From Bufo bufo (Eukaryota > Chordata > Amphibia > Anura > Bufonidae): DNA of 64,000 nt. Location: NCBI RefSeq assembly GCF_905171765.1, contig NC_053390.1, positions 307,896,984 through 307,960,983 on the forward strand, given 5' to 3'. The translations under genes were made by a program, and so were the position numbers. How positions within the stretch are numbered: the first letter of the stretch is position 1; each line of letters starts with the position of its first letter. The notes beneath the pieces were generated by a model. That model was not told the origin of the DNA. It made no database searches and was given only the letters and a program-made list of their open reading frames with translations. This document shows positions 36,898 through 48,200 of the stretch, piece by piece.

Positions 36898-38502
36898 CAG
36901 TTGCAAGAAAAAGTATGTGAACCCCTTGGAATGATATGGATTTCTGCACAAATTTGTCATAAAATGTGATCTGATCTTCATCTAAGTCACAACAATAGAC
37001 AATCACAGTCGGCTTAAACTAATAACACCCAAAGAATTAAATGTTACCATGTTTTTATTGAACACACCATGTAAACATTCACAGTGCAGGTGGAAAAAGT
37101 ATGTGAACCCATAGACTAATGACATCTCCAAGAGCTAATTGGAGTGAGGTGTCAGCCAACTGGAGTCCAATCAATGAGATTAGATTGGAGGTGTTGGTTA
37201 CAGCTGCCCTGCCCTATAAAAAACACACACCAGTTCTGGGTTTGCTTTTCACAAGAAGCATTGCCTGATGTGAATGATGCCTCGCACAAAAGAGCTCTCA
37301 GAAGACCTACAATTAAGAATTGTTGACTTGCCTAAAGCTGGAAAGGGTTATAAAAGTATCTCCAAAAGCCTTGCTGTTCATCAGTCCACGGTAAGACAAA
37401 TTGTGTATAAATGGAGAAAGTTCAGCACTGCTGCTACTCTCCCTAGGAGCGGCCGTCCTGTAAAGATAACTGCAAGAGCACAGCACAGACTGCTCAATGA
37501 GGTGAAGAAGAATCCTAGAGTGTCAGCTAAAGACTTACAAAAGTCTCTGGCATTTGCTAACATCCCTGTTAGCGAATCTACGATACGTAAAACACTAAAC
37601 AAGAATGGATTTCATGGGAGGATACCACAGAGGAAGCCACTGCTGTCCAAAAAACCATTGCTGCACGTTTACAGTTTGCACAAGAGCACCTGGATGTTCC
37701 ACAGCAGTACTGGCAAAATATTCTGTGGACAGATGAAACCAAAGTGGAGTTGTTTGGACACACTATGTGTGGAGAAAAAGAGGCACAGCACACCAACATC
37801 AAAACCTCATCCCAACTGTGAGGTATGGTGGTGAGTGCATCATGGTTTGGGGCTGCTTTGCTGCGTCAGGGCCTAGACGGATCATTGAAGGAAAAATGAA
37901 TTCCCAAGTTTATCAAGACATTTTGCAGGAGAACTTAAGGCCATCTGTCCACCAGCTGAAGCTCAACAGAAGATGGGTGTTGCAACAGGACAACGACCCA
38001 AAGCATAGAAGTAAATCAACAACAGAATGGCTTAAAACAGAAGAAAATCCGCCTTCTGGAGTGGCCCGGTCAGAGTTCTGACCTCAACCCGATTGAGATG
38101 CTGTGGCATGACCTCAAGAAAGCGATTCACACCAGACATCCCAAGAATATTGCTGAACTGAAACAGTTCTGTAAAGAGGAATGGTCAAGAATTACTCCTG
38201 ACCGTTGTGCACGTCTGATCTGCAACTACAGGAAACGTTTGGTTGAAGTTATTGCTGCCAAAGGAGGTTCAACCAGTTATTAAATCCAAGGGTTCACATA
38301 CTTTTTCCACCTGCACTGTGAATGTTTACATGGTGTGTTCAATAAAAACATGGTAACATTTAATCCTTTGTGTGTTATTAGTTTAAGCCGACTGTGATTG
38401 TCTATTGTTGTGACTTAGATAAAGATCAGATCACACTTTATGACCAATTTGTGCAGAAATCCATATCATTCCAAAGGGTTCACATACTTTTTCTTGCAAC
38501 TG
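36898..38502 (+). mobile_element. Tc1-type transposon (Frog Prince-like), 1605 bp
   Basis: CAGTTGCAAGAAAAAG at the left and its complement at the right, with TA flanks (36896-36897, 38503-38504). Terminal inverted repeats are about 210 bp, with an inner direct repeat 'gaaaaagtatgtgaaccc' at 37093-37110 and mirrored at 38294. Ends look intact although the transposase is broken. Confidence 0.92.
37274..38283 (+). pseudogene. Tc1 transposase with frameshifts
   Basis: The N-terminal frame 37274-37650 ([18 protein letters not shown]; paired-like domain with [16 protein letters not shown] and [12 protein letters not shown]) is close to the Frog Prince/Txr type by recollection. A shift near 37655 moves the first-aspartate motif LWTDETKVELFG (about 37730-37760) to another frame. 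A second shift near 37765 gives RGTAHQHQNLIPTVRYGG and LQQDNDPKHRSKST (second aspartate, about 37990). A third near 38045 precedes [15 protein letters not shown] (glutamate) and the end KGGSTSY. All three catalytic residues survive but in different frames, so it is a recently dead copy. Confidence 0.88.
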
Positions 38503-38994
38503 TACATGGGTTGCATAATTTATATATTAGATGTTAATTGCGATTCTGCCAATACTGGGATATCTATAGTTAGAATTATGACATATTAGCTACTTAACCT
38601 ATTGATGACATTTATATGATTACTTATTTTAAAAGATATTCATTTAATTTTTTTTATTGACTATTAATAATTATTTTTTGTTGTTTTTTGTTATTGATAC
38701 ATGATCTACTTTTTTATATATAATCATCTTATCGCTATTCCTCATTTTGATTGACCTTCTTATTTCCTATAGTCCTTTCCTGCTGGTTCTGGACTGTTCA
38801 TTATTTATAAAGTAACCTTTTTCTTTTCCTTTTCCCTTTACCTAGGTTTCTTTCCTTCTTGTTATAGCTATTTTTGATTATTTTTTATTTATTGTTTTAT
38901 ATTAATTATTTTATAATTTTTATTTATTTAAATCTTTGTATTTTCTAATTGTGTTTATTTTTAATTTCCAAGGGCTCACTTTGGATTAGTTCTT

Positions 38995-39268
38995 TCCACA
39001 AGATGCTTCATCCGTCGGATCATTCATCCGTCGGAACATAGCCAGGCTATGAGCTGAGCGCTGCGATTAGCCAGCGCTACAGCATAGGAGAAGGAGACCG
39101 CGGCAGGCTCAAGTGGGTGGAGCCTAACTACGAACATACCGGAGGCTATAACCGGAGAACGGAGCGGCGCCCGGGGATAACAGTAAGTGCAGGGGGATCC
39201 CTGGGCGCCGCTCTACATGTCTGTATAGTCAGTTTACATACTTTCTTCTGGTGAAAGGTCCTCTTTAA
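38995..39268. mobile_element. T2-like element, right end only
   Basis: It ends 'gtgaaaggtcctctttaa' (TTAA 39265-39268), a T2-style terminus. The interior is GC-rich with complementary 'ggagcggcgcccgggg' and 'cctgggcgccgctc'. The left boundary is lost, approximately 38995. Confidence 0.5.
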
Positions 39269-39435
39269 CATCCATACCTCCCAGCATGCAGTGATTGATT
39301 TAGCTTACAATAGTATTGGTACACTTTTACCATTATACTTTTAAATAGTGTTGTAGTATCTTAACCACGAGAACCATATTATCTCAAACTTTTTAATCGA
39401 TCCTCTCTTCTGATAGACATATCTTTCTAACCTTA

Positions 39436-39891
39436 TTAAAGGGATTCTGTCATGAGATTTGAGCCCTATAAGCTAAACATATGGCCAGGTCTGTACTAAT
39501 AACATGAATCCTAAACTGCTTGTGGCTCTATTAGCCCAAAAAACTGTTTTTTATAAGCTGTCACTCACCTACCTAAGGTGCCCAAGGGGTTTTACGTTAA
39601 CCCAGGGTGCCCGCCCGCACCCCTCGCCGTCTGGTGCCCAGCGCCGCCTTCCTCACCTCAGCCCTGCCTCCGCAATCCTCCCGTCCCTCTGCTAGATCCG
39701 GCGCCTGCGCACTAGGCTCAGCCTGATGCGCCGCGGACTCCTGGCAGCGGCTTTGTTGAGCGAAGTGCGCATGCGCATCAGGCCTGCCACGAGCAGGTTT
39801 AATAAGGGCAGTTTAGGATTCATGTTATTAGTACGGACCTGACCATATGTTTAGCTTATAGGGCTCAAATCTCATGACAGAATCCCTTTAA
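39436..39891. mobile_element. T2/Kolobok-like MITE, 456 bp, precise TTAA insertion
   Basis: TTAA at both ends. Terminal inverted repeats of about 90 bp are nearly perfect ('aaagggattctgtcatgaga' and 'gccctataagctaaacatat' mirrored). The interior is GC-rich (39600-39790). Removing it with one TTAA restores the minus-strand LINE frame. Confidence 0.9.
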
Positions 39892-40667
39892 AGTATTTAC
39901 CCTATTTACTAGCTCTTGCAGTGTTGGCAGCTGTGGGTCAATCCAGTGCTGTGCAATACTTTTCCTAGCTTGGTATAAAATGCGCATAATGGCAGTTTTT
40001 TTCTTTGCCATTCCTGGCTGTACCTTGACACATCCTAAAACACATGTTAGTGGTGTAACATCTATATTTGTTTGAAACACAGTATTTATCAATTCCACAA
40101 TTTCTATCCAGTATCTCCTAAGTTTTGGACAGTTCTGCATTATGCTGATTACATCTTGGGCAGCAGTCATCAGTTCTGTATCCCATCTTTTTTAACAGAA
40201 CTGGGGTTCTGTATACCCTGTGCATCAAGTAAAATTGTGATACCCGTTGTGCTTCGCTCACAGCTATTGTTTGAAAGTTCTCCATTACTTCATCCCATAA
40301 GTCCTCAGTCAGATCCCCAATGTCAGACTTCCATTTCCAATACAATCCTAATGGCCTATTTTTATGTTGCATTTCCATAAGAGTTTTGTAGTGGAGGGAT
40401 ATCACCCCATTTGTGCTCCCCTGTTGTGGTGAGGTCTATAATACTATGTTTTGGTGCCTGAACAATACTTTCTTGTTTTTCTCATGATTATATTGCATGT
40501 CTGAGCTGTAAATATAAATCAAAGGATTTATGTGGTATATTAAATTCCTGTTGTAGTTGTGCAAATTCTTTTAGGGTATTATTAGAGAATAAATGAGCCA
40601 TCCTATTAAGACCATACCGCTCCCACATCTTCATTTCTGATACTTTGCCTATTTCTTTATACATATA

Positions 40668-41384
40668 CACTCACCTAAAGAATTATTAGGAACACCTGTT
40701 CTATTTCTCATTAATGCAATTATCTAGTCAACCAATCACATGGCAGTTGCTTCAATGCATTTAGGGGTGTGGTCCTGGTCAAGACAATCTCCTGAACTCC
40801 AAACTGAATGTCAGAATGGGAAAGAAAGGTGATTTAAGCAATTTTGAGCGTGGCATCTCCACTACAAATAGGAAAAAGAGGCTACAATTTGCACGAGCTC
40901 ACCAAAATTGGACTGTTGAAGACTGGAAAAATGTTGCCTGGTCTGATGAGTCTCGATTTCTGTTGAGACATTCAAATGGTAGAGTCCGAATTTGACGTAA
41001 ACAGAATGAGAACATGTATCCATCCTCTGATGGCTACTTCAAGCAGGATAATGCACCATGTCACAAAGCTCGAATCATTTCAAATTGGTTTCTTGAACAT
41101 GACAATGCGTTCACTGTACTAAAATGGCCCCCACAGTCACCAGATCTCAACCCAAAAGAGCATCTTTGGGATGTGGTGGAACGGGAGCTTCGTGCCCTGG
41201 ATGTGCATCCCTCAAATCTCCATCAACTGCAAGATGTTATCCTATCAATATGGGCCAACATTTCTAAAGAATGCTATCAGCACCTTGTTGAATCAATGCC
41301 ACGTAGAATTAAGGCAGTTCTGAAGGCAAAAGGGGTTCCAACACCGTATTAGTATGGTGTTCCTAATAATTCTTTAGGTGAGTG
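40668..41384 (+). mobile_element. Internally deleted Tc1-type element, 717 bp
   Basis: CACTCACCTAAAGAATTATT and its complement at the ends, TA flanks at 40666-40667 and 41385-41386. It sits inside the minus-strand LINE. Much shorter than a full Tc1 (about 1.6 kb) because two internal blocks are missing. Confidence 0.88.
40816..41352 (+). pseudogene. Tc1 transposase, internally deleted
   Basis: Starts MGKKGDLSNFERG, then jumps to RKKRLQFARAHQNWTVEDW: the DNA-binding domain is deleted. The first-aspartate motif WSDESRF is followed by a stop near 40993, and a second deletion joins to SSDGYFKQDNAPCHKA (second aspartate) and PPQSPDLNPKEHLWDVVERE (glutamate), ending KGVPTPY. The catalytic residues are visible but the protein cannot be made. 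A different Tc1 family from the other copies in the window. Confidence 0.85.
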
Positions 41385-41479
41385 TAGTTTGGCCATATTT
41401 GCGTATATATTGTATATCCAGTTATTTTAGCCATAGACCTGGCTTTCCACCATATTTTGTGTATCACACCTAGTATCTG

Positions 41480-42300
41480 GTATTGCGTACTTCTATTATA
41501 CCCAAGAGAGAAGTTCTATCAATACTTGCAAATTAAGCACGCATACAACTCTATGTCTAAAACTGGTAGTGTCAGGGTCTCGAGAGATGTCACTTTGCAT
41601 TTAATAATCTCGGGAGGTGACAAAAAGGGTATAATATCCACAATATACCAAATGCTTCTAGATAAATTTCTGGAATCACACCCACTATCCAGAATGAGAG
41701 TCTGGGAGAAAGATGTAGGAGAGATAACGAAGGAACAATGGGAGGACATTTTAGAGGCAGTACTAAATCGTCCCTAAACGAAAGCGGGAAACTATCACAG
41801 CTGTTTAAAATCCCAACAAAACCCCAATGTTTTTACAACGTATCGGTGTCAGAGCAGATGCTAAATGCCCAAGATGTCATATGGATCCAGCAGACTTACT
41901 ACATATGTTGTGGCAATGCCCAAGAATGGATGAGTTTTGGACGAGTCTATTGGAAATAATTTAGAGAGTCTTCTCAATACGGGTTCCTCGTGAGCCTAAA
42001 GTATGCGTTTAGGGATATATGGCTGAGGTGGGTGCAGACGAGATAGGTAGGATTGCAATAGGGAGGTTATTGTATGTAGCCAGGAAGCTAATTGCTCTTC
42101 ATAGGATTCAATCGTGTCCCCCAAGGGTGGAGGGATTTCGAAGTAGGGCTAATACTATGCTGATGTATGAGAAAGCAGTATTCTTGAAGCGTGGATGCCT
42201 CATACGTTTGATAAGCTATGGAGTCTTTGGTTGGGGCATGTTGGTCTTTCTAGATAATTACCGACAGGTCTGCCAATGCTGGAATGTGGGGAGGGGGTAA
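41480..42300 (+). pseudogene. LINE ORF2 C-terminal part (plus-strand LINE)
   Basis: It resumes with FYQYLQIKHAYNSM, then GGDKKGIISTIYQMLLDKF and EITKEQWEDILEAV. A shift near 41770 leads to the cysteine-knuckle region (about 41850-41940, residues in mixed frames) and another to GRIAIGRLLYVARKLIALHR (42047-42105). The sequence between the thumb (ending 36153) and this point appears partly lost, so the big insertion was accompanied by deletion. A 3' UTR runs to the poly(A) at 42534. Confidence 0.75.
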
Positions 42301-42558
42301 AGGGGTGGGATATAGGAAGGGAGGGTTATACTTATGGTTGGGGAAGGAATACGGGATGGGGGGCCAGGACTAAGTGCCTTAACTACATTTGCAATTGCTC
42401 ACAATGATTGTAATAGACATTCTAGTATGTGTGCACTGTGGTCATACGATGACACTACCTGTACTGGTTGTACTAATTGTACTTTATTGTATTGTACTTA
42501 TTGAGCTTCAAATTACAATAAAAATGATCTGATTAAAAAAAAAAAAAAGTTGTTACAC

Positions 42559-42757
42559 TGTGTCCATGTACGGAAGAACTGCAGAAAAATAACTCCAATG
42601 ATGCTTTTCTCTGGGCCTTTAATCATAGGGGTCGGAAACGCGTCAGTTTAGTGCTCTTTTTCTGCTGTTCTTCAATACATGGACACAGTGTAATGACTTT
42701 TTAACCATGTTGGAATAAAAGTCACTTTCTATTTTACTACTGGAGTGCTGGATCAAT
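42559..42757 (+). mobile_element. Penelope-like terminal repeat, right part of the split palindrome
   Basis: It continues the hairpin begun at 31252-31329: 'tgtgtccatgta' near 42559 is mirrored by 'tacatggacacagtg' near 42676. The motif GAAACGCGTC (42635-42644) is the catalytic 3' part of the minimal hammerhead ribozyme known from Penelope-like elements, but the CTGATGA part is not intact. It ends 'ggagtgctggatcaatc'. Confidence 0.6.
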
Positions 42758-43413
42758 CTATCAGTCTATATTCTACGACTGAAGTGGCCGAGACTTTGTG
42801 CAACCGTCTAAAGACTTTCATTTATTCGTACTTATGTTTCTTTTATTCCCTTGTTGGAGATGGCTGAAATCAGCAGATCTGGGTTCCTTTTTACTATGTG
42901 TGAGCATACTACACAGGATTACACATAGGGGGACCAGGAATAACAGGAATATCAACATAATAAAAGAGTGGGAGGACAGTACCTACAACATATCTCAATC
43001 TAATCCTGAGTGGTAAACACCCTGCCAAGTAGAGGTAACATGTCTTACTAGCCCCACTAGTCACTTGTGAACAAAACATCCAGAAGAACCACAGAAACTG
43101 AGAGAAACCATCACACTGAGATAGAAAGAATTCAGTGACATACCTCTTGTTTTGCTGGGTTCATGCACCTGCATAATACACCTCTCACACACCTATAAAG
43201 GGCCATAGTGGTGAGGCTGGGAACTTCACAGTTATCACATGAAAAACTGACAAAGAAAAAAGGGTATTAGTATTAACAGCGGAAAATGTCAGCACAATCT
43301 GAATCAAATGTCGATTTTGCTATGGTATTAACCATTTGCAATGGAAAATCTTTCAAAATAAAATCCACTACATGCTCTAAAATATTTTTTAATAATTTTT
43401 GCAGTTCTGCTCC
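42758..43413. other. Unassigned sequence
   Basis: No exon, hairpin or tandem repeat was recognised; short frames lack any family signature. Possibly old unique intergenic DNA. Confidence 0.4.
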
Positions 43414-43699
43414 CAGGGGCGGATTGGCCACAGACCTTACAGGGAAATTTACCGGTGGGCCGATGTCGAGGGGGCCACCTGAGCCCTCCTCACGGTCGGC
43501 CAATGGAAGTTTTGGGGGATGTATTTTCTGCTGGCGGCAGTATTTTGAAATGGACTGTGGTATTTGGCTCTGTCGGGTGGTATATTGTACCACAATATGG
43601 TATGGCCGGCCCTGCCTTCCATAATTTTCGACCCAGCTAGCAAATGGGCCACATTTAGTATTTTTTCCAGGGCCACTTTAAGTTCCCAGTCCGCCCCTG
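43414..43699. mobile_element. hAT-like MITE with near-perfect 8-bp target duplication
   Basis: The ends CAGGGGCGGATTGG and CAGTCCGCCCCTG are inverted. Flanks TCTGCTCC (43406-43413) and TCTTCTCC (43700-43707) differ at one base. It is the most complete of three family copies (others 1-260 and 62537-62891). Confidence 0.88.
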
Positions 43700-43792
43700 T
43701 CTTCTCCTATAATAAAGCAGAACATGGAAATAGCACCACAGATGTGAACGAAATCTTCAACAGAGTCTTTTACCTCCAAAATAAGTTTCAAA

Positions 43793-44607
43793 GTAAGCAT
43801 ACCACCATGTAGGGTAAGTAAGCATACTACCATGTAGGGTAAGTAAGCATACCACCATGTAGGGTAAGTAAGCATACCACCATGTAGGGTAAGTAAGCAT
43901 ACCACCATGTAGGGTAAGTAAGCATACTACCATGTAGGGTAAGTAAGCATATCACCATGAAGCGTAAGTAAGCATACCACCATGTAGGGTAAGTAAGCAT
44001 ACCACCATGTAGGGTAAGTAAGCATATCACCATGAAGCGTAAGTAAGCATACCACCTTGTATGATAAGTAAGCATTCCACCATGTAGGTTAAGAAAGCAT
44101 ACCGCCATGTAGGGTAAGTAAGCATACCACCATGTAGGGTAAGTAAGTATACCACCATGTAGGGTAAGTAAGTATAACACCATGTAGGGTAAGTAAGTAT
44201 ACCACCATGTAGGGTAAGTAAGCATACCACCATGTAGGGTAAGAAAGTATATCACCATGTAGGGTAAGTAAGTATAACGACATGTAGGGTAAGTAAGTAT
44301 ACCACCATGTAGGGTAAGTAAGTATAACACCATGTATGGTAAGTAAGTATAACACTATGTAGGGCAAGTAAGGATACCACCATGTAGGGTAAGTAAGTAT
44401 AACACGATGTAGGGTAAGTAAGTATAACACCATGTAGGGTAAGTAAGTATAACACGATGTAGGGTAAGTAAGTATACCACCATGTAGGGTAAGTAAGTAT
44501 AACACCATGTAGGGTAAGTAAGTATAACACCATGTAGGGTAAGTAAGTATAACACCATGTAGGGTAAGTATAACACCATGTAGGGTAAGTATAACACTAT
44601 GTAGGGT
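43793..44607. repeat. 25-bp minisatellite, about 32 copies
   Basis: Unit: 'taagcataccaccatgtag' plus 'ggtaag', with recurrent variants (agtata for agcata, aacacc for accacc, gaagcg for tagggt). Variants cluster: agcata-type units on the left, agtata/aacacc-type on the right. Frames reading Thr-Leu-His-Gly repeats on the minus strand are artefacts. Confidence 0.95.
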
Positions 44608-44798
44608 AAGCGCCCCGAAAACATAACCATGTCTTTCTTGTGAAAAATCGATTCTCTAATCCTGAGAAATGCTTATTTCATGCAAATTAGGTTTAAGGTG
44701 CTCTGTGGGCAGGACTGCTCCATTTGGTGTGTTATCACTACCAGCTATGAAATCTCACAGACTTTCAATCAAACAAGGAAGGTGGCTGGGTGGTGTTA

Positions 44799-45044
44799 GG
44801 CTCCATTCACACGTCCGCAATTTCGTTCCGCATTTTGCGGACCCATTCACTTCCGGGACCGCACTTCCGTTCTGCAAAAAAATAGAACATGACCTATTCT
44901 TGTCCGCAATTGCGGACAAGAACAGGCATATTCTATTAGTGCCTGCAATGTGCGGTCCGCAAAATGCGTAACGTATATTGCCGCTGTCCGTGTTTTGCGG
45001 ATCCGCGGATCCGCAAAACACTTTGCGGACGTGTGAATGGAGCC
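44799..45044. mobile_element. Harbinger-like palindromic MITE, TTA duplication
   Basis: TTA at 44796-44798 and 45045-45047 flank 'ggctccattcacacgtccgc' and its complement. The centre contains 'ttgtccgcaattgcggacaa', itself a palindrome. Confidence 0.85.
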
Positions 45045-45282
45045 TTACTGATAGTAGAACGATTGTGCCCCAAACAGAGCCACTTTGCCTATATGCTCTG
45101 AAAACCTTATTTGCATAAACATAAAAAGAAGCATTAGAAGACTGGCTTTTCACAAGAAAGGTATGGTAATGTTTTGGGGCACCTAACTTAAATGGCAGTA
45201 GGGTTTCTTTGAAACACATTTTAGAGGTTACAGAATCCTTTAAAGCAGTGATGCCCAACCTACGGCCCGCGGGCCAAATGCG

Positions 45283-48200
45283 GGGGGATATCTTTGGATG
45301 ACACTGAGGGGGGATATCTGTGGGTGACACTGAGGGGGGATATCTATGGATGACACTGAGGGGGGGATATCTGTGGATGACACTGAGGGGGGGATATCTG
45401 TGGATGACACTGAGGGGGATATCTGTGGATGACAGTGAGGGGGATATCTGTGGATGACACTGAGGGGGGATATCTGTGGATGACACTGAGGGGGGATATC
45501 TGTGGATGACACGGGGGGTATCTGTGGATGACACTGAGGGGGGGATATCTGTGGATGACACTGAGGGGGGATATCTGTTGATGACACTGAGGGGGATATC
45601 TGTTGATGACACTGAGGGGGATATCTGTGGATGACACTGAGGGGGGATATCTGTGGATGACACTGAGGGGGGGATATCTGTGGATGACACTGAGGGGGGG
45701 ATATCTGTGGATGAGACTGAGGGGGGGGGGGGTATCTGTGGATGAGACTGAGGGGGGATATCTGTGGATGACACTAAGGGGGGGGATATCTGTGGATGAC
45801 ACTGAGGGGGGATATCTGTGGATGAGACTGAGGGGGGATATCTGTGGATGACACTGAGGGGAGATATCTGTGGATGACACTGAGGGGGGATATCTGTGGA
45901 TGACACTGAGGAGGATATCTGTGGATGACACTGAGGGGGATATCTGTGGATGACACTGAGGGAGGATATCTGTGGATGACACTGAGGGGGGGATATCTGT
46001 GGATGAGACTGAGGGGGGGATATCTGTGGATGACACTGAGGGGGGGATATCTGTGGATGACAGTGAGGGGGGATATCTGTGGATGACATTGAGGGGGGAT
46101 ATCTGTGGATGACACTGAGGGGGATATCTGTGGAGGACACTGAGGGGGGGATATCTGTGGATGACACTGAGGGGGGATATCTTTGGATGACACTGAGGGG
46201 GGATATCTGTGGATGACACCGAGGGGGGATATCTGTGGATCACACTGAGGGGGGATATCTGTGGATGACACTGAGGGGGGATATCTATGGATGACACTGA
46301 GGGGGGGGATATCTGTGGATGACACTGAGGGGGGATATCTGTGGATGACAGTGAGGGGGGATATCTGTGGATGACACTGAGGGGGGGATATCTGTGGATG
46401 AGACTGAGGGGGGGATATCTGTGGATGAGACTGAGGGGCCGATATCTGTGGATGACACTGAGGGGGGATATCTGTGGATGACACTGAGGGGGGATATCTG
46501 TTGATGACACTGAGGGGGGATATCTGTGGATGACACTGAGGGGGGATATCTGTGGATGACACTGAGGGGGGGATATCTGTGGATGACACTGAGGGGGGGG
46601 GATATCTGTGGATGACACTGAGGGGGGGATATCTGTGGATGACACTGAGGGGGGGGGATATCTGTGGATGACACTGAGGGGGGATATCTGTGGATGACAC
46701 TGAGGGGGATATCTGTGGATGACACTGAGGGGGGATATCTGTGGATGACACTGAGGGGGGGATATCTGTGGATGACACTGAGGGGGGTATATCTGTGGAT
46801 GACACTGAGGGGGGATATCTTTGGATAACACTGAGGGGGGATATCTGTGGATGACACTGAGGGGGGATATCTGTGGATGACACTGAGGGGGGAGTATCTG
46901 TGGATGACACTGAGGGGGGATATCTGTGGATGACACTGAGGGGGATATCTGTGGATGACACTGAGGGGGGATATCTGTGGATGACACTGAGGGGGGAGTA
47001 TCTGTGGATGACACTGAGGGGGGATATCTGTGGATGACACTGTGGGGGGATATCTGTGGATGACACTGAGGGGGGAGTATCTGTGGATGACACTGAGGGG
47101 GGATATCTGTGGATGACACTGAGGGGGGATATCTGTGGATGACACTGAGGGGGGATATCTGTGGATGACACTGAGGGGGGATATCTGTGGATGACACTGA
47201 GGGGGGATATCTGTGGATGACACTGAGGGGGGATATCTGTGGATGACACTGAGGGGGATATCTGTGGATGACACTGAGGGGGATATCTGTGGATGACACT
47301 GATGGGGGATATCTGTGGATGACACTGAGGGGGGATATCTGTGGATGAGACTGAGGGGGGATATCTGTGGATGACACTGAGGGGGGATATCTGTGGATGA
47401 TACTGAGGGGGATATCTGTGGATGACACTGAGGGGGATATCTGTGGATGACACTGAGGGGGGATATCTGTGGATGACACTGAGGGGGGGGATATCTGTGG
47501 ATGAGACTGAGGGGGGGATATCTGTGGATGACACTGAGGGGGGGATATCTGTGGATGACAGTGAGGGGGGATATCTGTGGATGACATTGAGGGGGGATAT
47601 CTGTGGATGACACTGAGGGGGATATCTGTGGAGGATACTGAGGGGGGATATCTGTGGATGACACTGAGGGGGGATATCTTTGGATGACACTGAGGGGGGA
47701 TATCTGTGGATGACACCGAGGGGGGATATCTGTGGATGACACTGAGGGGGGATATCTGTGGATGACACTGAGGGGGGATATCTATGGATGACACTGAGGG
47801 GGGGGGATATCTGTGGATGACACTGAGGGGGGATATCTGTGGATGACAGTGAGGGGGATATCTGTGGATGACACTGAGGGGGGATATCTGTTGATGACAC
47901 TGGGGGATATCTGTTGATGACACTGGGGGATATCTGTGGATGACACTGAGGGGGATATCTGTGGATTACACGGGGGGGTATCTGTGGATGACACTGAGGG
48001 GGGGATATCTGTGGATGACACTGAGGGGGGATATCTGTGGATGACACTGAGGGGGGGATATCTGTGGATGACACTGAGGGGGGATATCTGTTGATGACAC
48101 TGAGGGGGGATATCTGTGGATGACACTGAGGGGGGGATATCTGTGGATGACACTGAGGGGGGATATCTGTGGATGACACTGAGGGGGGGATATCTGTGGA

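Larger units (their letters stand above)
36346..38990. repeat. Unclassified insertion with GC-rich direct repeats and T-rich right part, split by a Tc1
   Basis: Without the Tc1 element at 36898-38502 about 1.04 kb remain. 36530-36790 holds two copies of a unit of about 122 bp ('tggtaccgccggctg', 'tctactgcgcatcc', 'ttgtgcgctgaaccc'), giving a promoter-like GC-rich block. 38515-38990 is T-rich. The layout recalls Penelope-type terminal regions, but no coding motif was found; identity unknown. Confidence 0.45.
39269..41480 (-). pseudogene. Second L1/Tx1-like LINE ORF2 C-terminus, opposite strand
   Basis: Reading the minus strand from about 41480: KIWWKARSMAKITGY, then (past the Tc1 at 40668-41384) MWERYGLNRMAHLFSN, FDLYLQLRHAI, LTEDLWDEVMENFQT, SQFYLMHRVYRTP, the cysteine motif CCPRCNQHNAEL and ILYQARKSIAQHWI. 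Skipping the T2 at 39436-39891 with one TTAA, the frame continues ELVNRVNTLIRLERYVYQKR and ends FEIIWFSWLRYYNTI with stop at 39343-39341. This is the LINE C-terminal domain with its zinc knuckle. The RT part is absent (5' truncation). Frameshifts occur near 40150 and 40430. A different subfamily from the plus-strand LINE. Confidence 0.8.
31330..42543 (+). mobile_element. L1/Tx1-like LINE with 5' end and poly(A), shattered by nested insertions
   Basis: Flanked by an exact 15-bp target duplication (AAAAAGTTGTTACAC at 31315-31329 and 42544-42558) and ending in a poly(A) run (42534-42548) after 'aataaaaatgatctg'. Parts: 5' UTR 31330-31653; ORF1 31654-32938, split by a mariner MITE; ORF2 33484-36153 and about 41480-42300. 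The gap 36154-41480 is filled by other elements. The family is inferred from ORF1 coiled coil/RRM and ORF2 APE-type endonuclease plus RT. Confidence 0.85.
43756..45243. mobile_element. T2-like element whose left arm has become a minisatellite
   Basis: The right arm (45048-45243, ending 'acagaatcctttaa') is matched in inverse by left pieces: 43765-43792 ('ttttacctccaaaataag', 'tttcaaag') and 44608-44720 ('gccccgaaaacataacc', 'ctttcttgtgaaaa'). Between those two left pieces lies the 25-bp array 43793-44607. A Harbinger-like MITE (44799-45044) sits in the centre. The left TTAA has decayed (TTCA at 43756-43759). Confidence 0.65.

Noticed and set aside
43678..44630. Overlapping minus-strand frames with YLLTLHGG repeats
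   Set aside because: Product of the 25-bp minisatellite; three frames are open at once because the unit lacks stops, not because of selection.
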